Of a stretch of DNA of 64,000 bases, positions 36,601-49,583 are shown one piece after another. Each line of letters starts with the position of its first letter. The stretch's first letter is position 1. A model generated the notes under the pieces. That model searched no databases. It saw only the letters and a list, made by a program, of their open reading frames with translations, and had not been told where the DNA came from. Source of the DNA: Lantana camara (Eukaryota; Streptophyta; Magnoliopsida; Lamiales; Verbenaceae); NCBI GenBank assembly GCA_037501455.1, contig CM074863.1, forward strand, positions 13,264,001 to 13,328,000. Reading direction: 5' to 3'. A program made the position numbers and the translations under genes.

Positions 36601-39600
36601 GTTATCTACCGTGACGGGCAGTATCTCACTCTGAAAGAAGTCTTTGACAGCTTGGACTTAACAGGGTTTGCATTACTTTTAATGAATTCATACTCTCTTT
36701 GATAGATATAAATTCCGTATTTGTATTTTTTATAGGCACACATAATGCAGGTACGATCTTAATGTAGATTTGTTAGATGTGCATGCTGACAAGAGTACCT
36801 TTCATCGATTTGACAAATTCAATCTCAAGTATAACCCTTGCGGACAAAGCAGGCTTAGAGAAATCTTTCTGAAGCAGGATAATCTCATCCAAGGTCTGTC
36901 TCATGGGGAACATAGTAATTTTTTTTTGAAGTTATTTCTCTACTCTGGTTATGTGCTGAACTTGTGGAAATAGAATGGAACAACTCTGGAGATCTACGTC
37001 TGTTCAGTATTTGAGAGGGTTTTTTTTTTTTTCTTTTTCTTTTTTCATTTTTAAGGAAATTATGGTTCACATTGATGTATATAATATCTTCTATTGTAAC
37101 CAGCTCACCTGATCTGATTATTATAATATGAATGATTGTCATTTCATCATTAAACTTAGTGTGGCATTGTAAAACTTGTTACCTTCATGCTACATTTTAG
37201 ATTTTGTCTTGCTTCAAGATGTATGACAAACTATGTTCTAAAGCTCAATCTAGATATTCGTGGACTTGTTAGAAATGAATTCTCAAAACATAAATAAATT
37301 AATGAAACAAAAGAAATGCTCTCCAAATGCTGCTTCTTTTTATGGGCAGTGCTTATATATATGAGCATGAAAATGCTTGAAATCCCAAAATTACTCATAT
37401 CTGTTTGCCCATAGTCTAAACAATGCTAAAGTGAATTGCCATTTCTTACCAGGGCGTTTCCTGGCTGAAGTGACGAATGAGGTTCTATCAGATCTGGAAG
37501 CTAGCAAATACCAGGTATGATTGCATATGAGTTTACCTTTTATCCTCTCTCATAAAATTCTACTTTTCCCTGCACCCACTTCATATGTCAGGGGCTTTAT
37601 ACTAAATCTTTCCCCCCACCCCCTCTCTTCATCTTGAAGTTTGAACAAAGAGTAACTCACCGTCCGATGAGAAAGAGCTGGGACTGAAAAAACACTTTCT
37701 TTAACCACTGGTCAGTAGGACTACTATGACCACTAATCATTAAGGCTTCAAATATGTGAGTTCAACATAAAATGGAAGCATGTTGGTTACGCATTTAAGA
37801 GGATTTGTTTGCCTCATTGATCTAAGCATGACTGTAATTTTATCTCGACTGGGAATACTTCCAGTTTAATCCATGATGAAGAAAGGGGTGGTTAGAGCAG
37901 CGATTGTCAGCAAGTATACATGCAATACTCTCTGGCCAAATGTTAAACATGCCATATAGTTAATCTACCAACATGTTTGTCCACAACAGGATAGTCTATC
38001 AGTGTCTACAACATCCACTCTCAAGAATAATGATTGTTGATTTCAGATTACTTTCATGTATAATTCCTCAACTTTTAATTTCACCATTCTATGTGCAGTT
38101 GGCGGAGTACCGAATTTCAATTTATGGGAGGAAGCAGAGTGAGTGGGATCAGCTGGCAAGTTGGTTTGTAAACAATGGAATTTATAGTGAGAACGCTGTC
38201 TGGTTAATTCAGGTAAACTTACAAAGCCATTTTGAAGTCTATAGCTGTCTGTCATCCCCAACCAACTGAAATTAGATTTCAGATGTTTATTTCTTTCGAG
38301 TTCTTTTTCTTTTAGGATGCCCATCTGGGGGACTAAAAATTCATTTATGTCAACCTCCCCGGGTTTCTAAATTAACTTTTGTTCTTTAGCCTAAATATTG
38401 AATCAAATGTAACTCTCAAGTCTTCTAACTAGTTCAACTGTATCCAATGTATTCAATGTCTATTTTGGCACATTGAGCTGTCTCCAAAACGGGTGCATAT
38501 AGTTGTTGTACAGCTCATGAAGTTATTATAAATACTTCATTGCGGAGGATGCAGAATAGAATGAGGAAGTACAAACTGTAGAGAATGCTGGATGAAGAAG
38601 TAGAAATAGAAATGGCTATTCTCACCTCTATTTTTCCTGTTTTCTTCAGAGTCTAATGCTTTTATTTTGTTATTGTGTAGAAAGACAACATTGTGTTAGA
38701 AAAAAGTTCTTGACTGATAATTTTGGTTCTTGGTGGGGCACTCATGCTCTAATAGCTTCTCTCTAAATGTTGACACCGACTGAAGAACTATTAATTTCTT
38801 AGGCTAGAAAACTGATCTAGTGAATGATTAGAAAAGGACAGTTTTTGGTTTTGCTTACTGATAGTTATCCATCTTCTTTTACTCTGTATTTACCTCTGCT
38901 ACTGAGTTTTTCATTTACTGTTGCATTACGATTTTTTGTAAGTTTTCTTTGGAAAAAACCTAGTTGATCTCTTTTGGTTCTGGTGCAGTTGCCGAAGCTA
39001 TACAATGTCTACAGAAGTATGGGAACTGTAACATCCTTCCAGAATATACTAGACAACATCTTCATTCCACTTTTTGAAGTGACAGTTGATCCAAATTCCC
39101 ATCCTCAGTTGCATGTTTTCCTATTGATGGTATGTTTTGCCATTTAAGTCTTAGCATCATGCCTGTCCTCAAGGATTGGACTGCTGGTCATCATTTGCTT
39201 GTGCACCCCTCATGCTTGATTGGTCACAGCCTAGTATGTTTTACATTTTCCTTAGCGATTCTTTATACTATATCTTGTATCACATTTTATTGTGCTGCAA
39301 TGTGGTCTTGTACATGACTTGAGAATTTCAAGACTAACTTCCATGATAAGCACATCTTTCATTTTCCTAGAATAAGGGTGAAGTACTTACAAATGAATTG
39401 GTTGAACAAACATTTTCAAGGCCCAGTCAACATTCCTGTCAGTTGTGGGTTTTTGAAGTACATGAAACTTCAGTTTGTTTACTCCTTAATTAGCTAGAAA
39501 GGCTTTTAAATTGATTGGAAACACATTTCATTGCTCCCCTCGTTCTTCTTAAATTGTTATTGTTATTACTACTACTACTATTTCATTTTTTTTAATTTCC

Positions 39601-41543
39601 TCTCATAAGATGTTTATGTGCAGGTTGTAGGCTTTGACATGGTCGATGATGAAAGTAAACCTGAGAGGCGTCCTACAAAGCACATGCCAACTCCAGCAGA
39701 GTGGACAAATGAATTCAACCCAGCCTTTTCTTACTATGCTTATTACTGCTATGCAAACTTATATACACTTAACAAGGTTAATATATTTCCTAAAATGAGT
39801 AGAACTGCACAGATTTTTGTCTAGCCATACATCAATGTTTACATTAGTGGTCTGATGGGCAAACAGTGAAACCTTTCGGCGAGGGAAAGTAGCTAAAAGT
39901 ATTGGGAGTAGGGAAATGCTACATTAACAACTTATTGAATTTCATATTGCATACTTTGTTCAACATGCAAATTTGCCTCCTAACTTTTTTTCTATCTGAA
40001 AATCCCAAATGTCTGTCAGCTACGCGAATCAAAAGGGTTGCCGACAATCAGATTTCGACCTCACTGTGGAGAGGTTGCTTTCTGGTTCTCCTTTCTCTAA
40101 CATTAGATAACTTATATTTCCAGAATGCTTCTAAAATAACTTTCTGATGTAGGCTGGTGATGTTGACCATTTAGCTGCTGGATTCCTTTTATGTCACAAT
40201 ATATCACATGGAATAAATTTGCGGAAAACCCCCGTCTTGCAGTATCTATACTATCTCGCTCAGGTTTGTTGATCACAGTTATCAATATAAATTTTTTAAT
40301 CTTGAAAGCTAGATTGACATCGTGGCAGACTCAAAACTGTCAGATACGCATACTTCTTTCTGCTGCTTAGCCAGATATATATCATATCTATGTGTAAAGT
40401 ATTTAATTACAAAGTACTTGAAGATATGCGATTTGCTTAAAAATTGCATAATTACTATCATTAATAAATTATAAGACAATTTCGTTGATTGTGAGATCTG
40501 TTAGTCCTCTAATTATCAATGCATCTTTATTTTCTTTCTTATTTATGTCTTCAGCATTATTCATGACTGTGAACTGATTTGACTTTTCAGGTTGGGTTAG
40601 CAATGTCGCCGTTGAGCAACAACTCTCTCTTCTTGGATTATCATCGCAATCCCTTCCCAATGTTCTTCCAGCGTGGTTTAAATGTTTCACTGTCAAGTGA
40701 TGATCCTCTACAAATCCATTTAACTAAAGAACCTCTCGTTGAAGAATACAGTGTAGCAGCAAAGGTTTTTGTCTCTCTCTTCCTCCGTTCTTTAGTGCCA
40801 ATGTATGTTTCTTACTTCCACATGTTTAATCAGGTATGGAAGCTCAGTTCGTGCGACCTTTGTGAGATAGCTAGAAACTCTCTCTACCAGTCTGGTTTCC
40901 CCCATGCTGCAAAGGTTAGAAAATCGATTATTTTACAGCATAGCTATTAACACCCCTGTTGATCTATGCTCCTGTTTTGCTTGTTAATTACATTTCAACA
41001 GATTTAAAGGACTGAATAACATGAAATGTATACAAGAATCAATATTCGGCGTGATTGAAACTTAAAAGGGATACTCTTTGTTGATTTTTATCTATATACT
41101 TGGAAACTAGTCCTATCATAACTTTAGCCACCATCTTTGTGGCCTAGTACGAAATCTGGGTTTCTTGAGATCCTTGACCTGGGTGGTGTTGAGGTTATGG
41201 ATGCTTGACTAGAGAAAGCTTAGTAATACTTAATTGCTGATCTCCATAGTACATCCACTTTTGTTTTTTCAGCTGCACTGGCTTGGAGATGGATATTTTC
41301 TGAGAGGGCCTCGTGGAAACGACATACACAAGACTAATGTGCCAAATATTCGGATTTCCTTCAGGCATGAGGTTTGTGTGCGCGCGCTCGTGCATTCTTC
41401 TTCTTCTTCTTCTTCTTCTTTACCAAAGCGTTCAGCCTTTTTGATGACCAAATCTATTGGGGTGTGATGTGCAGACATGGATGGCTGAGATGCAATACGT
41501 CTATGCAGGAAAGGCCGGACTCCCTCAGCACGTTGACCACTAA
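33618..41543 (+). CDS. FAC1: AMP deaminase, FAC1-like, membrane-anchored (19 exons)
   Basis: Exons: 33618-34086, 34540-34709, 35199-35378, 35589-35828, 35928-35979, 36080-36207, 36290-36469, 36598-36665, 36751-36893, 37453-37514, 38099-38212, 38989-39129, 39624-39776, 40020-40073, 40153-40263, 40591-40764, 40834-40914, 41273-41371, 41475-41543; 895 residues. It converts AMP to IMP, feeding the purine nucleotide cycle; loss of the Arabidopsis enzyme is embryo-lethal. A membrane helix near the N-terminus ([19 protein letters not shown]) is followed by an Arg/His-rich stretch and a long, poorly conserved acidic region. Catalytic parts: [12 protein letters not shown] with metal-binding His447 and His449, HCGE at 715-718, NISHG with His737, and SLSSDDP with Asp792-Asp793. 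The end of exon 3 (CCA|GTACTG) is the weakest junction. Confidence 0.92.
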
Positions 41544-42233
41544 CTCCATATCTATACCATCTCCTTAAATCTTCTTTTTCTTTTTTCCCACTTGTATTAT
41601 ACACTCTGATTACTTATTCAATCGTATATCACCAGATTTATTACTCATTAAGTCAAGTTATTTTCATTATATCCATTATATATTTACGAATAGCTTATTT
41701 TACGCATGTGATATTGAAGTATTAGCTAAATATTTTGAAGAAACAAAGGACCATATTCATAACCTGTTACTTGATTTTTAGTGGTTTTCCTGTTTTGTTA
41801 ATTGTTTCTTAATATATATCAATATTACATTAAGCACCCAATCCTCTCCAAGCCCACCCCCCCCCCCCCCCCCCCCCCCCTAAAAAATAAATAAATAAAA
41901 AATAATAAAAATCGACTATGATCAAATAAATTCATAGAATTATCAGTGGGTGAATTATGCCATTAAATATGAAAATTATATTGAATTTCAATGTACAAAA
42001 CAAAAAATAACGAGAAAAGAATAGATAAATTGACTGGCATGGACCCCATCCACACTATAAAAACCCCATCATCACTGCCTCGCTCAGTGTCTCTGTCTAC
42101 CTTCCCCGCGCCGCTTCTTCCAAAACCCTCACGCGAAGAACCCCTCATCTTTCTACCACTTCCGCCGTCCTCGGCGGCGTTAATCTCAACTCATATCCTT
42201 TACTTATCCTTCGTCTGCAACCAATTTCCTCCA
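41544..42233. promoter_or_regulatory. Spacer with poly-C tract and TATA box of the RGG-protein gene
   Basis: A run of 24 C lies at 41857-41880. CTATAAAA at 42055-42062 is a good TATA box, followed by a pyrimidine-rich leader. This sets the real start of the next gene at the ATG at 42234 rather than at the in-frame ATG at 41991, which lies upstream of the TATA box. Confidence 0.6.
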
Positions 42234-45200
42234 ATGGCGACGACTACTCCGGTTGCAGCATCCTCTTCCTCCGACCTCACTTCTGAGGGTCCCGTCCTCA
42301 ATTTGATCAACAAGCGCCTCAGAGCATTGCGCAAAAAACTCAATCGCATATCTCTAATGGAGGAATCTGTCTCCCAAGGCAAAACCCTCAACAAAGAGCA
42401 GGAGGAAACCCTCCGTTCGAAGGGGTCCGTTCTCGGAGGGATAGACGAGCTGGAGAAACTCCGTCAGCCTCTATTGCAGGCTGTGGATCAGGAAGTTCAG
42501 CTCACTTTGGAGAAAAATAAGCAGATTCCCGAACCCCAAACTGAAGACAGGACGACGGATGAGGAGGAGACCGTCGGGCATGATGTGACTGAGGAAAAGG
42601 GTAGCGTTTCGGATGTTTCTGATCTGCTTAGTTTGATGTACTTTGGTAGCGTTTTTGATGTTCAAACTTTAATGAGGGCTCACGACAACATGCTGACGAG
42701 GACCCACGAGAGGAATTGTTGTCTCACGTACGATTACGTGACGGATGATGATGCTGCGGGTGATCCTTTGAAAGAGTGGGATTTGGATTTGATTGCGATG
42801 ATGGGTGGTTTGTTGACTTCCAGGCCGGTGAATTCAAGCTTTTCGCATAAGAACTCTTTGGAGAAGTGTGTGGAGCATGCTAAGCTGTGGCTTGCAAATT
42901 CGGAGCAGCCCATTGATCCCAATTCGAGTATCACATGTATGAACATTTGCTGTTGATGTCTAAATATGCATGGTTTGGTTATTTACACGCTTGAATGTTG
43001 GTATATCTGCTTTTTAGTTGGTCATATTTGCATATTGGTGTAGTAGATTTATTGTTTTAGTTGTAGTTCATTTCTTGCTTGCTATGTGTAGTAGTAGCCT
43101 AGTGAATTGACTCTGTTGCCAATTGTAGAACTAAACAATCTTTCTAGTGTACCTTGGTGATACTTATGAGAGTATCAATGAGAGTACCATACTTTCTTTT
43201 TGTTTGCTTGATTGATATGCATCAGGAGGTATATGTCATGTAGGAAGAGTACTTACTTGCGATGTGCGAGTGGTCATTGCCATTGGAGATGAAAGCTAAT
43301 TTATAGGAAGCAAATGAAGTGTTCAATTTCATTATTCTGTTTCTGAGTATTCGAATGCCCGTTTTTAATATGAGTTTTTTTTTTTCTTGTTTTTATTTTT
43401 ATGTTTTAATTTGAGTGTTTATTGAAGAATGTCTGTCATTGAAAATGTTTTTGAAATCTGATGATTATACTCTCTTTTCACTCTTATGAACCCCTAGCTA
43501 CTATCTTCTCATATTTGGTGTTTACTCTATTACCAAGTTACTATTGTAAATTTGTAATCGTCATTTTTTCTGTTCTGGAATTTCTTGGTTTAATTTGGTT
43601 ACTTTTGAATATAGTGGCTTGGAAGGTCTTCTGTAATTGTGGTTGTATGATGTCAAGTCCTGTAGTTGTGATAGTAGTGGTTCTCTGATTTATTCTCCTA
43701 ATATTTCTATTGTTGGTGATGCTTTGCTGAAAGGTTTGTTTCTAATTTTGGGAAATTTTATCATAAAGTTCTGCTACTATTTATTCCTTGTTCTTTTCTG
43801 ATCATGGGTTCTTTTTCTAGATGCCGGGCTGAGGGAGAAGCTGAACAAAATTATGGCTTCGGACTACTTCACAAGAACTCCTGAGATTAAGGCTCCTGTT
43901 GATGTTGCTGCAGCTGTTGGCAGCTATGCTCCCTTTCAGGTTCCTGTGCATGGGTCAGTGATTCCTCAAGTTGATTTTACTGTACCAATCGAAGGCTCAG
44001 CTGTAGAGTATGAGCGAGAGGTAAACTTGTAGCTTTTATGGATTAATTATTCTTGTGGCTTCCATGTATAAATGTGGTTATCTGTCATTTATAATTCCTG
44101 TTGGTCCCATATATTTTGAAGGACAACTTTAGGATGATATATGCTTCTATGACCATGGTGGCTTGCTCTTTGTTGTTTGTATAGATTGGAAATAGTATGC
44201 CTTCTCTTCCAGGAAAAAGATTGGGGCCTGACATCTCTTGAACGATAAAAGAACAGATGCCACTCTTACATATAGTCACACAGAACACTTAATTAATGGC
44301 GAAATATTATTATAATCAGAATATGATATTTGAATAATCTTGGTCACTATAAATTTATGCTCAAGTTGTTTTGTTGGGGTTGTGCAAGAACAGGAAACCA
44401 GAAGAAAAAGAAGACATGGGAGAAAAATGCTAAGTTGATGGAAGATAATTTTGATCATAATTTTTAGTCATTCAGGGTATAAGTAATGGATGGCTAGATA
44501 TTTAATAAGACTTACATGGCATAAGCTGTTGAGTCTTTGAGCAAAGAAGAAACCAAAATAGGTCAAATAGTTACTTTAGCCACTCTTTCTGAGAGACGGG
44601 TATGTGAATAGAAAATATCCCATTTGAAAGTCTCACGTGTGCCTCTCCTCAGGCATTTGGGAATTCTAAACTCTAGATTTCTTTGGCATTCGTGTTATAT
44701 CACATTCATACTTCTTTTTATGTATTATCACTATATCAATGTAGACTTGAAATTTGAACACCTTTTGATCCTGCTTTGAAGTGACTTTTGCTAATCAAGT
44801 CTTAGGCTCTAGTCCAGTAGTCCTTATGTATTAGTGCTTCTAGTGTCGCCTATTTTTCCTTCTTTATCTTTCAGAACTATTTTTAATCAAACATGTTCTA
44901 GGAAATGGGGCTTGTGATTTGTGAGTTAACCTTTTTCAGCAATCAGCATGAATGGCATTATAGTTTCATGTATCTTATGCCAAGTGAAGAGTTCTGCAGA
45001 AGAGATAGGCTCAGATTAGCTTGTGCTATTGGAGATTTAGATAACACTCTCATGTCAAATAACATGCATTCAACTTGCTCCTTTTGGCTGCATCTTATTT
45101 TCGTAGCCAAGACTGATCTTTGGAAGTTATGGTCCTTATATGCCAAAAGCTTGAAAGATGATTTTATGCTTAGGCTAGACTTAGTTATTACCCGGTAAAT

Positions 45201-46184
45201 CTTCATGTCCTTTATTATATTGTAGTGCAGCCAACACATGAGTTGAGTGAGTGAGTATCTTTACAGTTCTGGCTGAATATATGGATCCAACCCCTGGGAA
45301 GGCACAATTAAACTCCTGGTCTGAATTTGTATACATGGGGAGTAATCCTGTGACTTGCATCTCCTAAAATGAATGGATGGTTTTTGTCTTCGCTCTTCCT
45401 GTTTATGAAAAATATAGCGGGAGATGTTTATCATTTGAATACTTGTTTAGTGTAATTTAGAGCTTGAATGTAGATACATTTCTTCAAAGAATTTTCTATC
45501 AGTGACTGCCTCTAATTTCCAATCTTGGGGATACATGTATACAAATAGGTTTTGCTGAATATCATTTTATATCTTGCAGTATCTTCCTCCAATTTCACAA
45601 TTAACGAAGCTTATCGTCCTTGCAGGAAGAAGAATCACCTAATTCCAATGGCAATGAAATCCACGCCAGTGAATCTGGCCATGTGGAAGAGCACCATCAG
45701 GTTCTTATTTATTTCTGGTTTATGAAAGATGAATTAACCATAGTTTTCTTTATCCCCTTCTCGTGATGATTAAGTTTACAAATTAAATGATATATCTGTC
45801 TTCATCTTTGTCTAGGGAGGATCAGAGTTAGAGAATGTCTCAGAACACCAGGCTCAGACACAGCTGGAAACGCCTGATACTGAAATTGATCACAACTCAG
45901 GGGACATTGACTCGAAGGAGCAACAGTATGGCAACCGAAGGCCATATCAGAACTACAGAGGTGGGGGCCGTGGTGGTGGCGGGCGCAGAGGATATGGTAA
46001 TGGTCGTGGTGGTCGAGGCAGCAACAGGGGAGGATATCAAAATGGGCGCAGCCAATTCTTTGATCAGTCAGGAAATTATTACCCAAGAAACAACTACAGA
46101 GGCAGAGGGGGCAGAGGTATGGCTGGAAACTATAATTATGATGCTCCTCCTAGTCATGGTGGTCATGTTCAAGCTGCATCCTGA
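42234..46184 (+). CDS. Caprin-like glycine-rich RGG protein, At1g27090-like (4 exons)
   Basis: Exons: 42234-42936, 43821-44020, 45626-45700, 45816-46184, giving 448 residues. Residues of about 20-90 form a charged helical segment (LRALRKKLNRISLMEESVSQ, then GKTLNKEQEE). Its pattern matches the start of the conserved N-terminal region of animal caprins (LxxLxKK ... G..LN.EQ.). Residues of about 150-250 are a mixed helical domain, followed by KIMASDYFTRTPE. The last 85 residues are rich in Gly, Arg, Tyr and Asn with several RGG/GRG motifs (YRGGGRGGGGRRGYGNGRGG), a known RNA-binding and phase-separating composition. Caprins act in mRNA transport and stress granules; this function in plants is an inference. 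A TATA box at 42055 supports the chosen start. The 1.6 kb intron 2 holds no gene I can recognise. Confidence 0.85.
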
Positions 46185-48088
46185 TTGTGTTGTGTTTCTG
46201 TCTACTTGGGGTGGGGATTAGTGTGAAAAGTCTAGCTTATGCTTTAAGGACTTGATGGAACGAGGGAGTACTCTTTTTTGTAGTTGAAGAAATGGGGAAG
46301 TTACAATCAGAAAGAAATGAAATCCTTTTGAACTGTTATATGCACCTGGATTTCACCTTCATTTTCTGTGTTAAAGTTTTCTGATTACTTAAGCATATGG
46401 ATGTGATGTGATCCAAATGCAGATCAACAAGGTTTATGAAATAATCTTGTTTATGACGTTGTCAAGCAGTTGGGTAAGACTTAAGAGCATGTTTCTGTTA
46501 ACTAGGAATTTAATTTCTTATTATTTGTACAAGTCCCTTCAGGAGCATCCGATAAAATTGGAACAATACAGAGCATGACCCATGTGAAAGGATGACGCCC
46601 ATAAATTGAGTAATGGGCCAAATTTTTGTTCACAAAAAAAAAAAAAAGTAGACTAAAACCAAAAATAATAATTTTTTGATATGGCATTGATTCAGTTTAA
46701 TAAAGAATGTACTAAATTTGAAACAAATGATTTCTGAAGTAGATGTTTTGGTCTGCCATTTTAGTATTCGTCGTACTTGATTCGGACAAATGACTTTCAC
46801 AGGATTTTGTATTAGTAAATTGTAGCGGTCAGCCGGTCAGAGCCATAAAATCCACTTCCTATTTGGACAAAGATAATAATAATAATAATAAATGTTCGGG
46901 TTATATTAAACAAAACAAAGGATCAAGTTGTGTCAGCTAAATTAAGATTGGATTATTATTGCAAGCATCTTGGATGCTTAATTTTCTTAAGATATAAGAG
47001 CATTCCTAAAAATATTATTTTATTCTTTTCACCACTTGTATTTATGTTGTGCATCACATATGCTCATGGATCCTATAGATTAAATGTAATACATCGATCA
47101 AATCTAAGTACACGTCATGTAACTTTAATTAATATAAAATCAAATTATCACCGACGATAAACAATAATTCAATTTTTTTTTTACAAATAACAACTCCAGA
47201 AAAAGTGTGAGAAATGATTTAAAAAATTCATGGCGAGATTTGATCTCAAAATCATAAACTCCCACTGTCTCGTCTCTCAACGGCTCAAGACAATCAAGCA
47301 ATTATAGGCACAAAACCAAACTGCTGGAAAGCATAAATGCAGCAGTCCCGTAGAGAATCAAACTTTTGCAACTTTGGACCCTTCAAACTATAGTGCTGAA
47401 TATATTATCTTGGGACCAGTGCATGAACCTGCTCTTCTATGCCTTCACACAATCACTTTCCAATAATTACAAATGTTTAGCCAATTACAATTTACAACAC
47501 ATATTCATTCTTCTCCAAAGGGTTGCCACCAAATCAGAAATGTGAACCATGTTTCTGGAAATTCACAAAGCACAAGTAAACCAGTAGATGTCAAACTTCT
47601 CCTTGGCAGTGTGAAACATTCTCTTCATCTCATGCTACAAAGGCCAAAGGGGACCCTGACACTTGGTTCTGGGAATACCCTTCATTCCTTCGACGTCGAG
47701 ATCAATTTATTCCTGCAAATTCCCCCCGTACAAATTAAAAAATGCTTTATCTGTAATTATATTACTATGAAAATCATTCATGACTCTTGATGCTGTACTT
47801 AAATTCTCAGGAAAGCTAAGGCATCGGCATTTGCATTTTCTGGCAATAAATGGATATAAAAGCCTTCAAAAGTATTGCCAAAAGAGTATCAGAATAAAGT
47901 AACACTGTCTGAAACAATGATTTGACTGGTTTTTCCATTAGTGATGAATTATGTTTGGGGATTAGATTAAACAGCATCAAATCTTCCCATATATTAACAC
48001 TAATGGTCGACATGATAAATGGTCCCAACAAGAACATATTCTAGGCACTTTATGAGAGAAAATAATCAAAAATAGCAGCAAAAAAACA
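46185..48088. other. Intergenic, no gene seen
   Basis: It begins with the 3' UTR of the RGG gene. There is an (ATA)n tract at about 46875-46890. The open frame at 47473-47790 is not protein-like. Nothing else is recognised. Confidence 0.5.
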
Positions 48089-48096
48089 GTATAAAT
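48089..48096 (+). promoter_or_regulatory. TATA box of the thioredoxin gene
   Basis: GTATAAAT lies about 120 bp before the ATG at 48212. It places transcription start near 48120, which excludes the upstream in-frame ATG at 48095 as the start. Confidence 0.5.
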
Positions 48097-48211
48097 GCTA
48101 CCATTGCCAGAACCAAACTTCACCGCAACCGCAAGCCAAAAAAATAATCGAAAATCTCAACTGAAAAGAAAGGCAAGTGTCTTCGACTATTTCATCTTGC
48201 AAAGAAGAACT

Positions 48212-48905
48212 ATGGGAGGCCACATTTCAACTCCTGATGATTATTCCGATGGATCATCAGCCCAAAGCAATGGACTGCCAACGAAGAAGGGTCGGGTTAT
48301 TGTACTTCGCAGCTCGTCAGCATGGAAAAATCATTTTGAAGCCTCAAAGGAAACTTCAAAACTGGTTAGCAATATTGCTGATAATTTTAGGCCTACATAG
48401 AGCCAGTACACCTGTGGTTCGGATAATTACACTTAGATCCCCTAGATAGGCCGAGTTTTTATGTTTTAATCATGTTTCGTAAAGCTGCTTTATATACGCA
48501 AGTTTCTAATAATTTTCTCTCTCTTTTTTCCCTCGAAGATTGTAATCGACTTCACAGCCTCTTGGTGTGGTCCCTGTCAGAATATTTTGCCTACAATCAA
48601 TGAGTTTGCTGAACAATATTCAGATGTGGAGTTTATCAAGATTGATGTCGATGAGCTGACCGTATGTTTTCTCCTTTTATTTTCTTTTTCTTTAGGGTGT
48701 GTGTACAACATATATATGTTTCTGTCTTCTTTTTTTTTTAGTACTGATGAATGGTAATAAACCATGTAAACAGGCTGTGGCACAAGAATTTGGGGTGCAG
48801 GCAATGCCAACATTCATACTGATGAAGAAAGGAAAACAAGTTGATAAAGTTGTTGGAGCCAAAAAAGATGATCTCCAGAAAAAGATTGAGAAGCACAGAG
48901 CTTGA
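48212..48905 (+). CDS. h-type thioredoxin, subgroup II (TRX h2-like; 3 exons)
   Basis: Exons: 48212-48364, 48539-48661, 48774-48905, giving 135 residues. It is a small redox protein that reduces disulfides using electrons from NADPH-thioredoxin reductase. The active site WCGPC is at residues 60-64 (Cys61, Cys64), and the cis-proline sits in AMPT at 102-105. An N-terminal extension of about 40 residues begins MGG, an N-myristoylation signal used by subgroup II h-type thioredoxins for membrane or mitochondrial association; there is no Cys at position 4. Intron positions are family-typical, the second lying after the DVDEL motif. The start at 48212 was chosen because MGG fits the family and a TATA box lies just upstream. 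Confidence 0.9.
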
Positions 48906-49583
48906 CTTGAGATGGATGATGAGTTTTGTTGAGTTTTACTCCAAGATTAGTCTTTGGATTCCTCACAGTTGCTGCAGATTACAGAAATTCAGCAAATTGC
49001 TTTGTGAAATTCCCTGGAATTCATGAATTCAATCATAAACATCATGTACCGTGTGATTCACATTCCAAATAATATTGTTCGAGGAAAATAAAACATTTTA
49101 TGCAATTTTTCTTAATTTGATTTACAAGAGTATAGCTATAAATTTCTTGTTTCACTTCATATTCGAATTTCTACAAATACCAATAAAACTATATTCTCAT
49201 AATTTAATTTACAAAATTTTATGGATGGAATAAGGCTATAAAACAGAAATGAAAAAAAACCATAAATGCAATAAAGAATCTCATCAGACAATCAATGAGA
49301 AGATATAAGCTATATCTTTGAACAGAACTACTAAATTATAAAGCATTCACCTCTCTAGTAAAGAGGCATTATTATATTTTACAATTTCACATCTACTGCA
49401 ACAAAGTTTCACTTCACAGCTGAGATAGCTGCAAAGTTGGAGCTAAATATTTGCAGATGTTGAAAATGTCAATCTATTTTCCCTACTATGCACAATAACC
49501 GTTCTAGTCCGAATAGGTTAACGCGTATATACACTTACTTGCACTTCCATAGCTAAAGTTAAAAGACTACAAATTACACGGTG
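48906..49583. other. Spacer between convergent thioredoxin and J-protein genes
   Basis: The two genes are tail-to-tail. The AT-rich 678 bp presumably contain both 3' UTRs. No other feature is seen. Confidence 0.5.

Noticed and set aside
41991..42233. N-terminal extension of the RGG protein from the ATG at 41991.
   Set aside because: The frame is open, but it begins upstream of a good TATA box (42055) and the extra residues look like translated leader; the family starts at the ATG at 42234.
45802..46086. Minus-strand His/Cys-rich frame opposite the RGG exon.
   Set aside because: It is the antisense shadow of Gly/Arg-rich codons; the plus-strand exon is supported by splice sites and family.
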